From Sphingobium chungbukense (lineage in GTDB: Bacteria; Pseudomonadota; Alphaproteobacteria; Sphingomonadales; Sphingomonadaceae), in NCBI RefSeq assembly GCF_001005725.1, contig NZ_LBIC01000001.1, positions 956,501-1,020,500 on the forward strand: 64,000 nucleotides of DNA, in the 5' to 3' direction. This document shows positions 1 to 9,175 of the stretch, piece by piece. The notes under the pieces are model-generated. The model did no database searches and was not told the DNA's origin. It was given only the letters and a program-made list of their open reading frames with translations. The position numbers and the translations under genes are program-made. Each line of letters begins with the position of its first letter. Position 1 is the first letter of the stretch.

Positions 1-1152
1 ATCTATTCCATCGGCGCGGGCAAGGTTGCGCGCGCGGGCTATGACGCTCGAAGCGGCAACTTCGTCGTAATCGACCATGGCGACGGCACGACGTCCAGCT
101 ATTCGCACATGAAGGCTCCAACATCGCTGAAGGTTGGTGACGCGGTGACGCCTGACACACTTCTCGGCGGGGTCGGCACGACCGGCCACAGCAGCGGAAA
201 CCATCTGCATCTGGTCGTCAAGAAGGAAGGCAAGACGGTCGATCAGCAACAGGTCATCGGTTCCGCCCAGCAGTCCCCTCGTCGCCATGATCTCGATACC
301 CTGCTCACTCGGGCTGACCAGCGGGCGGATGCCGAAGGCTGGAGCTTCGAGCGTCGTGAGCGCGCCAAGGATGAAATCCGCCGCCGCGTCTCTACGGACG
401 AAACCCTGAAGGCGCGCGAAGAGGCTGACGCTGATCGCGCGGCCAGTGAGGTTGTCATGAACCTGGGCGATAGGTTCCGGGACGTCAGCCAGATTCCGGC
501 CCACATCCGCGAGCGCCTGTCACCGGACGCGGTGCGCCAATATATGGGCGTCGCGAAGAGCAACCAGAAGTCTGAAGCGGTGGAAGCGAACGGAGGCACG
601 GCGACGTCGCTGGAGTTGATGCGCATTCTGGAGCCGGAGCGCTTTGCCCGCGAACCTCTCGGGAAATATGCCGGTCAGGTCACGCGCGCCGAGCTTCAGG
701 GGCTGGCGGTTGAACAGGCAAAAATCCTGAAGGGTGATCCGGATAAGTCCATCCGCAGCAAGGTCGCCTCCACAATCTCCACCTTCGGCGTCGAGGATGG
801 GTTGACCGGCAGCAAGGAGCCGGAACGCCAGAAGCGTGTGGCCGTGCAGAAGATCATGGAAAGCGAGATTCAGGCGGTCACGGGGGGCAAGCGCAACCCC
901 ACCGACGACGAGCTTTACCGTGCTTATCAGTCCGCCACGCGGGACGTGACGTTCAAGGTCAATACGACAGTGCTGGGCATTCCCACCGGCCAGGCTGACC
1001 GGACCAAACCGCGCTTCGAGCTGGGCATTGGCGACGTGCCGGAGAACATCCGCCAGCGCATCTCGCGCGGCTATCAAAATCAATTCGGCCGCGCCCCGAC
1101 CGATGATGAAATCGCGACCGCATATCGCAATGGGAAAGGCCGCTACTGGTAA
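1..1152 (+). CDS. Phage virion protein with N-terminal M23 peptidase domain (5' truncated by window edge)
   Basis: The reading frame is open from base 1, so the true start lies upstream; 383 residues are visible. Residues 1-75 look like the second half of a LytM/M23 zinc endopeptidase: a GNFVVIDHGDG stretch, a YSHM segment and a final GNHLHLVV block with the paired metal and catalytic histidines. The first metal ligands of the family lie outside the window. The remaining 300 residues are charged, helical and of no recognised family. The M23 fold cleaves peptidoglycan cross-bridges; in a virion protein this would open the wall during DNA entry. The stop overlaps the next gene start (TAATG), so it is probably coupled to the giant protein gene. 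Confidence 0.85.
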   Translation: MYSIGAGKVARAGYDARSGNFVVIDHGDGTTSSYSHMKAPTSLKVGDAVTPDTLLGGVGTTGHSSGNHLHLVVKKEGKTVDQQQVIGSAQQSPRRHDLDTLLTRADQRADAEGWSFERRERAKDEIRRRVSTDETLKAREEADADRAASEVVMNLGDRFRDVSQIPAHIRERLSPDAVRQYMGVAKSNQKSEAVEANGGTATSLELMRILEPERFAREPLGKYAGQVTRAELQGLAVEQAKILKGDPDKSIRSKVASTISTFGVEDGLTGSKEPERQKRVAVQKIMESEIQAVTGGKRNPTDDELYRAYQSATRDVTFKVNTTVLGIPTGQADRTKPRFELGIGDVPENIRQRISRGYQNQFGRAPTDDEIATAYRNGKGRYW

Positions 1153-4100
1153 TGGCAACCGATCCGTTCAAATATCTCGACACGTTTCAGTCGCGCAGTT
1201 CTTCCCAGCCCGTTCAGGCTGAAGACCCATTTGAGGCGGAGCTAAAGCGCCAGCGCGACGATGAGGTGGCCTATCGCATCAAAGTCGCCAAGCCCGACGA
1301 AGAGGCCCGCGCCCGCGCGCTGGCTGAGCCGCGTGGGCTTGCCCCGTCCGCTATCGCCAGCAACCTTCCGGCATTCGAGGCGGAGGCCCGCGCGACCCGC
1401 GCGAAGAATATCATGTCCCAGTATCCCGCCATCGGGAAGTGGTCGGCTGGGCCTGGGAATGCTGGGATCGCTGCGGACGACTATGACAATCTCGGCATCC
1501 TCGGGAAAGCATTCGAGGGGCTGAAGAACACTGCCTACAACATCGGCGGCACGCTCCGGGCGGGGGCATCGACGGCGCTTGGCGGCGTCTATGGCCTGAT
1601 TGGCGGCATTGCCGATAACATGGCTGCATTGACGCCATCGTCGGCGGCGGAGCGGCGCGCCGGTATCAGGTCATTACCGCAAATCATCGCGGACCAATCT
1701 TTCGCATGGCAGGCGGAAGATCAGAAAGCTGCCGATCGGGCTCGTCCCCAGGTCGAAAACTGGGTCGTCCGCAACCTCCTTCAGGGGCTTGAAAGCTTAC
1801 CCACCACATTGGCGGGCGTCGGGGTTGGGATCGTGGCCGGTCCAACCGCTGGCGCAAGTTTGGTGGGTAGCACGGTTGCCGGAAACGAATATGTCCGTGC
1901 GCGCCAGAAGGGGCTCTCTCGCCCTCAGTCGTCCATTTATGCCTTGTCGCAGGGGCTAATCGAAACAGCGACCGAGCGCCTCCCAATTGGTCATCTCGTG
2001 GGCGACGTTGTCGGTAAATCCCCGGTCCTCCGCACCTTCTGGAACCAGATCAAGAGCGAGGTGCCTGGGGAGCAGTTGGCTACCGTGCTTCAGGACCTCA
2101 ACGAGTGGTCGACGCTCAATCCTGACAAGCCCTTCGGCGATTACCTGCGGGAACGGCCGGAAGCGGCTGCGGCGACATTCCTCGCCACGGTGGGCGGCGT
2201 GGGGGCGACCACGTCTATCACCATCGCTGCTGATCGAACCGCTCGTGCCGCCAGCAAAATCGCTGACCGAGTGACGCAGGCTCGCGCCGCCCGAAGCGAC
2301 AGCGCCGCACTGGATGCGATCATTGATGCGGCAGGCGGCTCGAAGCTACGCCAGCGCGATCCTAATGCTTTCGCTGATCTTGTGCGCGAGATGGCAGGCG
2401 AGACGGGCGCGGACAACATCTACATCCCCGCCGATGCGGCGCGGCAGTTCATGCAGAGCGACGGCTATGACGGAGCCTTTGATCGCTGGTCCGACAACAT
2501 TGAGGAAGCCTATATTTCAGGCGGCGATTTCGTCATCCCGATCGAAACAGCCGTGTCCGAACTGGCCGGGACGAAGGCGTGGGCAGCAATCAAGCCCGAT
2601 GTGCGGCTGAGCGCAGGCGGCATGTCCATCCGCGAAGCCCAGACCTTCGATGATGCGATGGCCGACGTAATGGCGGACCTGACCGACCGCATGGCAGACG
2701 CTGACCAGGCGGCGCGAACCTTAGGCGTCCCGCGCGACCGGCTATTCCAAACGATCGCAGACAAGCTGATGAATGCGGGCTTCACTCCGACATCTGCTCG
2801 GCAGCAGGCCGAACTACTGACGCAGCGTGCCGCGACCCGCGCGACCCGCATGGGCCGCGACCTGACCGGCAGCGAACTGGACGATCTGGAAGTGCGCCAG
2901 ATCCTGCCTGAAGGTGTCGCCGCAGCGCAGAAGGCGGATCAACTCGACATCGCCATCGACGTGATGAAGCGCGGTCTCGATGCGACCCAGAATTTCGGAC
3001 CCTCGCTGATGGACTTCATCGCCAAGGGCGGTGGTATTGTCGACACGGGCGGCGACCTGAAGGCGATGGGCGCAGACGCCTGGCACAAGGGAAAGCCCGG
3101 CAAGCGCAAGCTGCTGCGGGATACCAGCGGTGACGGACAGTCTTCCATGCTGGCTAGCGGCGGCCTCGGCGTGAATGAATATGGGGCCGACGCCTGGGCG
3201 CAGCGCGCCTGGGAAGCGGGCTATTTCCCGGAGTTCGGACAAGAGCGTCCGACCGCCAACGACCTGCTGGACGCCATCTCTGAAGGTGTCGCCGGACGTG
3301 ATCGCCATCTCGTCGCGCGGGAACAGTCGGTGCGTGATGCGGCGGAGCAGCTGCGGGCATTGTTGGAAAATCGGGGCATCGATCCGGGGACCGCCAGTCG
3401 CTCGGCGATCCGTGACGCTGTTGCATCCTTCAGCGCGGAGCAGGAAGACGGCCCGGGTTACTATCAGAGAGAGCCTGTTGCCACCCTCAGCGGCGAAGAG
3501 ATTGCCCCGCTAGACGCTTCGCCGGTCGATCTGCGGAAGGCGGCGCGGGCCTGGTATAATGAGAACCTGCGCGGGCGCGTTGTGGTCAATCCTGCCATCG
3601 GGGAAATTGAGTTCTCCAAGGCTGGGATGAACAAGGCGATCTCATCGAGCGCGAACCCGACCAAGCTGCGCCTGTTCCCAGCATTGCCCACGCTGATCGA
3701 GCAAGGCCGCCTCGTGAGCGAGGCTCCGGTTTCCGACCAGACGGCTAAACCGAACGTGCGGCGCTATCTGTGGTTGGAAGGTGAGGTTTCGCTGGCTGGC
3801 GAAACGCACCGTGTCAGTGTCAATCTGGAAGAGCGGACGGATGGCCGCATCTACTACAACCACACGCTGCCGGATCAGTATTATTTTCAGGAAGAGGCCC
3901 GGAGCGACGATCCTTCCAAAGCAGGCGGTTCCGACACTGAGGCTGGGCCTCTGGACTCCAGCGGGCGTTCCGGCCCTGCAAATCGTCGCTCCACCCCCAA
4001 TATAGGGGGAAACAGTGATGGCATCAACCTGACGCTCAACGCGGGCGGCGAGCATCCGCGCGGCCGGATCATCTTCCCAGGCGGGCAAGGTCCGCGCGCG

Positions 4101-7100
4101 ATCATCGAACTATTCCAGTCGCGGGATCAGTCGACCTTCCTCCATGAAACGGGCCATCTCTGGCTGGAGGAATTGCGCGAGGACGCCGCTGATCCGAATG
4201 CTCCTCAACAGGTGCGCGACGACTGGCAGCTTGTGCAGGACTGGTTCGCGTCGAACGGCCATCCGCTGGAAGATGGTGCGGTCCCCGTTGAAGCCCATGA
4301 ACTGTGGGCTCGGGGTGTCGAGCGATACATAATGGAAGGCAAGGCACCCAGCCCTGGGCTGCGCCGCATGTTCCAGACTTTCAAGGCATGGCTGATCTCG
4401 CTCTACAACAGCGTGTCGCGGCTGCGATCGCCTATCACGGACGACATTCGGGGCGTCATGGATCGGCTCATCGCTACCGACGAAGAGTTGGCCGACGCCG
4501 TCGCGGCTCAGCACCTTGAGGCGCTGTTTCCCGAGAAGCCCGCCAATATGTCCGCCGACGAGTTCGCCGCCTATCAAGCCCTCACGAGTGGCGCGCGGGA
4601 GGCCGCGCAGGATCGAATGCTGGCGAAGACGATGAACGCCGTGAAGCGTCGCGTCACCAAGGAGTATCGTGATCGGGAGGCGGAGGTCCGCGCAGAAGTA
4701 ACCGAGCACATCGATGCCATGCCGGAGTTCCGCGCCCTTGGCCTGCTCAAGGAGATGCCGATCGATAGCCAGTGGGTGCGCGATCAGTTCGGCGACGACG
4801 CGACCGGCCTGCTGCCCAAGCAAGTGCCGCCTGTTCATAAGGACGATGGAGCGAGCCCCGACGAAGTGGCTGAGTTGTCCGGGTTCGCGTCGGCCGATGA
4901 TATGGTTCGGACGCTCATGGGAGTCGAGACCCGCCGTCGCGAGATGCGCGATGCCGGTGACGAACGCTCAGTCCGGCGCGCGATGATCGAGCAGGAGGTG
5001 AGCCAGATCATGATGGACCGCTATGGCGATCCATTCACCGATGGCTCTATCCAGGAGGAGGCGCTCGCCGCCGTCCAGTCCGATCAGCAAGGTGAAGTGC
5101 TGGCTGCGGAACTGCGTGTGCTCGCCCGGTCAACCGGCGATCGGGTGACCCCCTATCGCGTAGCCCGGGAGTGGGCTTCGCGGCAGGTACGCGAAGGCAT
5201 GGTCAAGGACGTCGCCTCCCGTTCGGCCATCGTCCGCTATGAGCGTGCCGCCTCCAAGGCTGGGCGGCAGGCCATGGAAGCTGTCATCGCTGGCGATAAC
5301 GCTGAGGCGTTTCGGCAGAAGCAGGCGCAGATGCTGAACAATGCGCTCGTGGCGGAGGCTCGGCTGGCAGCTGATGAGATCGACGGCGCGGTTTCGCGGC
5401 TGGAGAAATGGGCCAAGCGCCGCACGATCAAGTCCGTGGACCAGGACTATCTGGAGCGCGCGCAGTCGCTGTTGGAGCAGGTCGACATGCGCCCGCGCTC
5501 GCAGCGCTATCTGGAGCGCCGCGCTAGTTTCGAGGCATGGGCGGCCCAGCGTCAGGCTGAAGGCTATGACGTGGTTGTCCCGCCGTCGTTCGCCGAATCG
5601 CTCGGCACGACGCACTGGTCCCGGTTGACGGTCGAGCAGATGCTCGGGCTTGACGATGCCGTGAAGCAGATCATCCACCTCGGGCGGCTGAAGCAGACGC
5701 TGATCGACAACAATGAACAGCGCGAGTTCGACGCCGTGGTGGATGAGGCGGTGACTGGCATGAACGGCATGAAGCAGCGCCCGCCGTCCGACATGATGGA
5801 GCCTTCGCGATGGGACGACATCAAGGGCAAGGTCGCTGCGTTCGACGCCAGCCTCCTGAAGATGGAGCAGGTCTTCGACTGGCTGGATGGCGGCAACAGC
5901 AACGGCGTATTCAACCGGATCGTCTTCCGCCCTCTCGCTGAGGCGCAGGACCGCGAGAACGCGATGCTGGGCGATTATCATGCCCGGCTGCGCGCAGAAT
6001 TTGAGAAGTTGGATCGCAAGCACCTGCGGCGCTGGTCGGAGCGCTTCTCCGCTCCTGAATTGTTCAACCGCGAGACCGGCCAGCCCTTCAAAATGAAGCG
6101 AGAGCAGCTGATCGCCATTGCGCTCAACATGGGGAACGCGGGCAATATCCAGCGGCTGACTGATGGCTATGGTTGGCGCGAGCAGTCGGTGCGCGACGTA
6201 CTCAACCGCGAGTTGACGCCAGCGGACTGGCAATTCGTCCAGAATGTCTGGGACATCATCGATACACTGTGGCCGCAGATCGCGGCCATGGAGCGCCGCG
6301 TCAACGGCGTCGAGCCGGACAAGGTCGAGGCGCAGGAACTTCAGACGCCGCATGGCGCGCTCCGGGGCGGCTATTATCCCGCCATCTATGACACGTCGAA
6401 AAGCTACGTCGCGGAAGGCCATGCCGGTAAGGCGTCGGATCTGCTGGAGACGATCTACACCAAGGCGAACACGCGCGCCTCTTCGACCCGCGAACGGAGT
6501 GAACAGGTAAAGCGCCCGATCTTGCTCCAGATCGGCGTCATCAATCGGCATCTGGGCGAAGTGATCCACGACATCACGCACCGCGAAGCTGTGATCCAGG
6601 CTGACAAGTTCCTAAAATCGGAACGCATCATGCGCGCTGTGGACAGCACGCTCGGGCCGGAAATCCGCAAACAGTTCCGCCCGTGGCTGAAATATGTGGC
6701 GAACAGCTGGGCGATGGAGCGCGCCGGGAATGAGGGCGTCGGCAAGTTCATGCAGAAGCTCCGGGCGAACACGACAATCGTGGGCATGGGGTTCCGCTTC
6801 ACGACCATGATGACGCAGATCGCTGGCTACTCGAACAGCGTCGAGGTCGTGGGCGGGAAATGGGTTGCGGCTGGGATCGCGCAGACGGCGGCCCATCCGA
6901 TCGACACGTTCAACTTCGTCATGGAGAAGTCTGGCGAGGTGCGTAGCCGCATGGACACGCTTGACCGCGATATTCGCCAAACCTTGCAGGGCATGGCGGG
7001 CGGTAAGGATGCCGTTGCCCGCAAAACGCTGACCGCCGCAAAGGAATTTGCCTTCCACGGCATCGGCTACATGGACCGCGTCGTCGTGATCCCGACATGG

Positions 7101-7823
7101 ATCGGAGCCTATAACAAGGCGCAGGCAGCGGGAATGGACGAGCAGGCGTCGATCTACTCGGCGGACAAGGCCGTGCGCCTGTCGCAGGGTGCGGGCTCCC
7201 CGAAGGACTTGGCGGCGGTAGTGCGCGGCACGGGACAGTGGGGCCAGGCGCTGAAGCTGATGACGCAATTCTACAGCTACATGAGCGCGTTCTACCAGCG
7301 CCAGCGCAACCTTGGGCGTGACATTGCGGGGGTCCGGAAGGTGAGCGACCTACCGGGGGTTATCTCTCGCGCATGGTGGCTGATCGTCGTCCCGCCGCTG
7401 CTGTCGCAGATCCTTGGCGGCAATGGTCCGGGCGAAGATGAGGATTGGGGCTTCTGGGCATTTAAGCAGATGCTCTTCCAATCGCTTGGCCCGATCCCCG
7501 GTGTCCGTGACCTATCTCAACCTGTATGGGAGGCGGCGACGGGTGGCAGGCCACTCGACTATCAGTTCACGCCGATGCAGCGTGCTTTCCAGTCTGTGGT
7601 GGAGACTACGCGAGACGCCCGCAAGATCGTCCAAGGCGACGATGCGAAGAGGCCGGTTCGTCACGCGCTGGAAACTGTTGGTTATCTCACCGGACTGGTG
7701 CCGGGGCAGATCGCCACGTCAACCCAGTTCCTTGTGGACGTGGCGAACGGCGAGCAGGACCCCGAGACGATGAAGGAATGGTATCGCGGGCTGACGAAGG
7801 GGAAGGCTAAGGATGATACCTGA
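1152..7823 (+). CDS. Giant phage polyvalent/internal virion protein with LPD3-like region and HETGH metalloprotease motif
   Basis: A single 2223-residue frame. Residues about 115-160 and 205-260 are glycine-rich and hydrophobic. Residues about 790-915 resemble the large polyvalent protein domain LPD3 (ARAWYNENLRGRVVVNP, then KLRLFPALPTLIEQG and a YYNHTL end). Residues 998-1002 are HETGH inside FLHETGHLWLEE, a zincin-type HExxH site. The middle is long, charged and probably coiled coil. Residues from about 1870 on have further amphipathic or hydrophobic segments, including VGMGFRFTTMMTQI and WLIVVPPLLSQIL. Its size and its position between an M23 protein and the tail fibre fit an ejected internal virion protein, as T7 gp16 is. 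That role is inferred; the phage identity is solid. Confidence 0.85.
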   Translation: MATDPFKYLDTFQSRSSSQPVQAEDPFEAELKRQRDDEVAYRIKVAKPDEEARARALAEPRGLAPSAIASNLPAFEAEARATRAKNIMSQYPAIGKWSAGPGNAGIAADDYDNLGILGKAFEGLKNTAYNIGGTLRAGASTALGGVYGLIGGIADNMAALTPSSAAERRAGIRSLPQIIADQSFAWQAEDQKAADRARPQVENWVVRNLLQGLESLPTTLAGVGVGIVAGPTAGASLVGSTVAGNEYVRARQKGLSRPQSSIYALSQGLIETATERLPIGHLVGDVVGKSPVLRTFWNQIKSEVPGEQLATVLQDLNEWSTLNPDKPFGDYLRERPEAAAATFLATVGGVGATTSITIAADRTARAASKIADRVTQARAARSDSAALDAIIDAAGGSKLRQRDPNAFADLVREMAGETGADNIYIPADAARQFMQSDGYDGAFDRWSDNIEEAYISGGDFVIPIETAVSELAGTKAWAAIKPDVRLSAGGMSIREAQTFDDAMADVMADLTDRMADADQAARTLGVPRDRLFQTIADKLMNAGFTPTSARQQAELLTQRAATRATRMGRDLTGSELDDLEVRQILPEGVAAAQKADQLDIAIDVMKRGLDATQNFGPSLMDFIAKGGGIVDTGGDLKAMGADAWHKGKPGKRKLLRDTSGDGQSSMLASGGLGVNEYGADAWAQRAWEAGYFPEFGQERPTANDLLDAISEGVAGRDRHLVAREQSVRDAAEQLRALLENRGIDPGTASRSAIRDAVASFSAEQEDGPGYYQREPVATLSGEEIAPLDASPVDLRKAARAWYNENLRGRVVVNPAIGEIEFSKAGMNKAISSSANPTKLRLFPALPTLIEQGRLVSEAPVSDQTAKPNVRRYLWLEGEVSLAGETHRVSVNLEERTDGRIYYNHTLPDQYYFQEEARSDDPSKAGGSDTEAGPLDSSGRSGPANRRSTPNIGGNSDGINLTLNAGGEHPRGRIIFPGGQGPRAIIELFQSRDQSTFLHETGHLWLEELREDAADPNAPQQVRDDWQLVQDWFASNGHPLEDGAVPVEAHELWARGVERYIMEGKAPSPGLRRMFQTFKAWLISLYNSVSRLRSPITDDIRGVMDRLIATDEELADAVAAQHLEALFPEKPANMSADEFAAYQALTSGAREAAQDRMLAKTMNAVKRRVTKEYRDREAEVRAEVTEHIDAMPEFRALGLLKEMPIDSQWVRDQFGDDATGLLPKQVPPVHKDDGASPDEVAELSGFASADDMVRTLMGVETRRREMRDAGDERSVRRAMIEQEVSQIMMDRYGDPFTDGSIQEEALAAVQSDQQGEVLAAELRVLARSTGDRVTPYRVAREWASRQVREGMVKDVASRSAIVRYERAASKAGRQAMEAVIAGDNAEAFRQKQAQMLNNALVAEARLAADEIDGAVSRLEKWAKRRTIKSVDQDYLERAQSLLEQVDMRPRSQRYLERRASFEAWAAQRQAEGYDVVVPPSFAESLGTTHWSRLTVEQMLGLDDAVKQIIHLGRLKQTLIDNNEQREFDAVVDEAVTGMNGMKQRPPSDMMEPSRWDDIKGKVAAFDASLLKMEQVFDWLDGGNSNGVFNRIVFRPLAEAQDRENAMLGDYHARLRAEFEKLDRKHLRRWSERFSAPELFNRETGQPFKMKREQLIAIALNMGNAGNIQRLTDGYGWREQSVRDVLNRELTPADWQFVQNVWDIIDTLWPQIAAMERRVNGVEPDKVEAQELQTPHGALRGGYYPAIYDTSKSYVAEGHAGKASDLLETIYTKANTRASSTRERSEQVKRPILLQIGVINRHLGEVIHDITHREAVIQADKFLKSERIMRAVDSTLGPEIRKQFRPWLKYVANSWAMERAGNEGVGKFMQKLRANTTIVGMGFRFTTMMTQIAGYSNSVEVVGGKWVAAGIAQTAAHPIDTFNFVMEKSGEVRSRMDTLDRDIRQTLQGMAGGKDAVARKTLTAAKEFAFHGIGYMDRVVVIPTWIGAYNKAQAAGMDEQASIYSADKAVRLSQGAGSPKDLAAVVRGTGQWGQALKLMTQFYSYMSAFYQRQRNLGRDIAGVRKVSDLPGVISRAWWLIVVPPLLSQILGGNGPGEDEDWGFWAFKQMLFQSLGPIPGVRDLSQPVWEAATGGRPLDYQFTPMQRAFQSVVETTRDARKIVQGDDAKRPVRHALETVGYLTGLVPGQIATSTQFLVDVANGEQDPETMKEWYRGLTKGKAKDDT

Positions 7824-7825
7824 CA

Positions 7826-8155
7826 TTAGCGAGTGCGGTTCTCAACCACTATGCGGACAGCATCCTTCCGAAGCGCTTCCGTCAAAGCGGGAACCAGTCG
7901 CCCGGACTGGGGGCACCCGTCATTGACCATGCTGATTTTGGCCGAACATGTAGCCAGCGCAGCCGTTGCTACGTCGGTCGCGGAGTCTCTGCCTTTGGAC
8001 ATCCTGGCGGCGTTTGCGCGGACACAATCGCGCGCGGCTTGACCGAAAATTACCCTAGCATCTCTCGAAGCGGATGGATCGGGACACGAGTTGGTCTGGC
8101 TGAAAGCGGGCGCGCTCAACAAGCACGCGATAGCAAAAGCCGATAGTCGCCGCAT
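7826..8155 (-). CDS. Small secreted four-cysteine protein, probable phage moron
   Basis: A 109-residue protein encoded against the surrounding phage genes. Residues 1-20 form a clear Sec signal peptide (MRRLSAFAIACLLSAPAFSQ). The mature part carries four cysteines at about 24, 44, 70 and 81, enough for two disulfides in the periplasm. A GAGGG ribosome-binding site lies five bases before the ATG. It sits tightly between the giant protein gene and the tail fibre gene on the opposite strand, the classic position of a moron expressed from the lysogen. I do not recognise the family and assign no function. The main doubt is its small size and lack of a known match. Confidence 0.6.
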   Translation of the reverse strand: MRRLSAFAIACLLSAPAFSQTNSCPDPSASRDARVIFGQAARDCVRANAARMSKGRDSATDVATAALATCSAKISMVNDGCPQSGRLVPALTEALRKDAVRIVVENRTR

Positions 8156-8323
8156 ATAAACCCTCGTTACTCCCGCCCAGACGTCGCGATAATCAGCTAG
8201 AATCGTTAAGGAACCCTCTCTGATAACATCGGGTGGGCTTGGTTCTCAAGCTCTGTGCAAATCAGCCATAGGCCTGCCCTCGGGCGGGTAAGGCGATACC
8301 AGCGCAAACCGCTGGGACGCACC

Positions 8324-9175
8324 ATGGCAGTTACGGTCACTACTACGATCTCGGGGCCATATATCCCCAACGGGGCAACAACGGTCTTCGCCTTCGATTT
8401 TAAGGCCGGATCAGCGGACGAGATCGAGGTCTATCGTGACACGGGCGCTGATTGGGAACTGGTCCCAGGCGCTGATTTCACCGCAACGGTCGACCCTGAG
8501 CAGGAGGGAGGCGACGTAGAATTTTCCGTCGCTCCGGCGATCGGTAGCGGCAACCTCTATATTGTTTCGGAGCCCTTCTTCACACGCGAAGGGCAATATA
8601 CCGGCGAAGGGCCGTTCACGCCGAAGGGGCTGAACAACCAGTTCGACAAAGCCGCCGTCCGCGATCTGGCGCTGGCGCGCGATGTCGGCCGCAGTATCCG
8701 GGCACCGCTTGGCGAGGCGGGCTTCGAGATGCCCCGCGCTGCGCTGCGCGCGAACAAGTATCTGGCTTTTGACGCGGCGGGCGGGGCTTACCTCGCTGAA
8801 GGCGGGCCCGCGCCGCTGCCGATGTGGCAGACGGTGGGAGTTGCGGCCGAAAGCCTGGACGATAACGACTTCGTCAACCTGTTCGACAGCGGCGCGGACA
8901 TCGGGGTGCGCAAAGCCAGCGCCGCCGACCGATCCAAGATGGCGCATGGTTTTGTGCTGTCAGCCAAAGCGCCAGGTCAGCCGGTTTCCGTGATCCGCTT
9001 TGGGGTCAACCCCGTTTCCGTCGCTGATACCTACGGTGAGGTTTGGCTCAGCGCCACCAATCCCGGGAAGCATGTCGGGGTCGCGCCGAGCGGCGACAAC
9101 GAATTTATTCAGCCCCTTGGGACGGCCGTTCCCGGCGAGGGCATTTTCTTCACATACCAAGGAAGGGTCGGATGA
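8324..9175 (+). CDS. Phage tail fibre protein with T7-gp17-like N-terminal adaptor
   Basis: Translation is taken from the ATG at 8324 (MAVTVTTTISGPY), which has a GGGAC element upstream; an in-frame upstream ATG at 8255 gives a basic, unlikely extension. The protein is 283 residues. Residues 1-130 follow the layout of T7 gp17-type adaptors: an NGATTVFAFDF strand, an IEVYRD strand, a GADF turn, then TREGQY and a helix with LNNQFDKAAVRDLALARDVGRSI. The C-terminal half is short for a fibre shaft, so the receptor-binding part may be the next gene product. Its stop overlaps the next start (ATGA), giving translational coupling. Confidence 0.75.
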   Translation: MAVTVTTTISGPYIPNGATTVFAFDFKAGSADEIEVYRDTGADWELVPGADFTATVDPEQEGGDVEFSVAPAIGSGNLYIVSEPFFTREGQYTGEGPFTPKGLNNQFDKAAVRDLALARDVGRSIRAPLGEAGFEMPRAALRANKYLAFDAAGGAYLAEGGPAPLPMWQTVGVAAESLDDNDFVNLFDSGADIGVRKASAADRSKMAHGFVLSAKAPGQPVSVIRFGVNPVSVADTYGEVWLSATNPGKHVGVAPSGDNEFIQPLGTAVPGEGIFFTYQGRVG

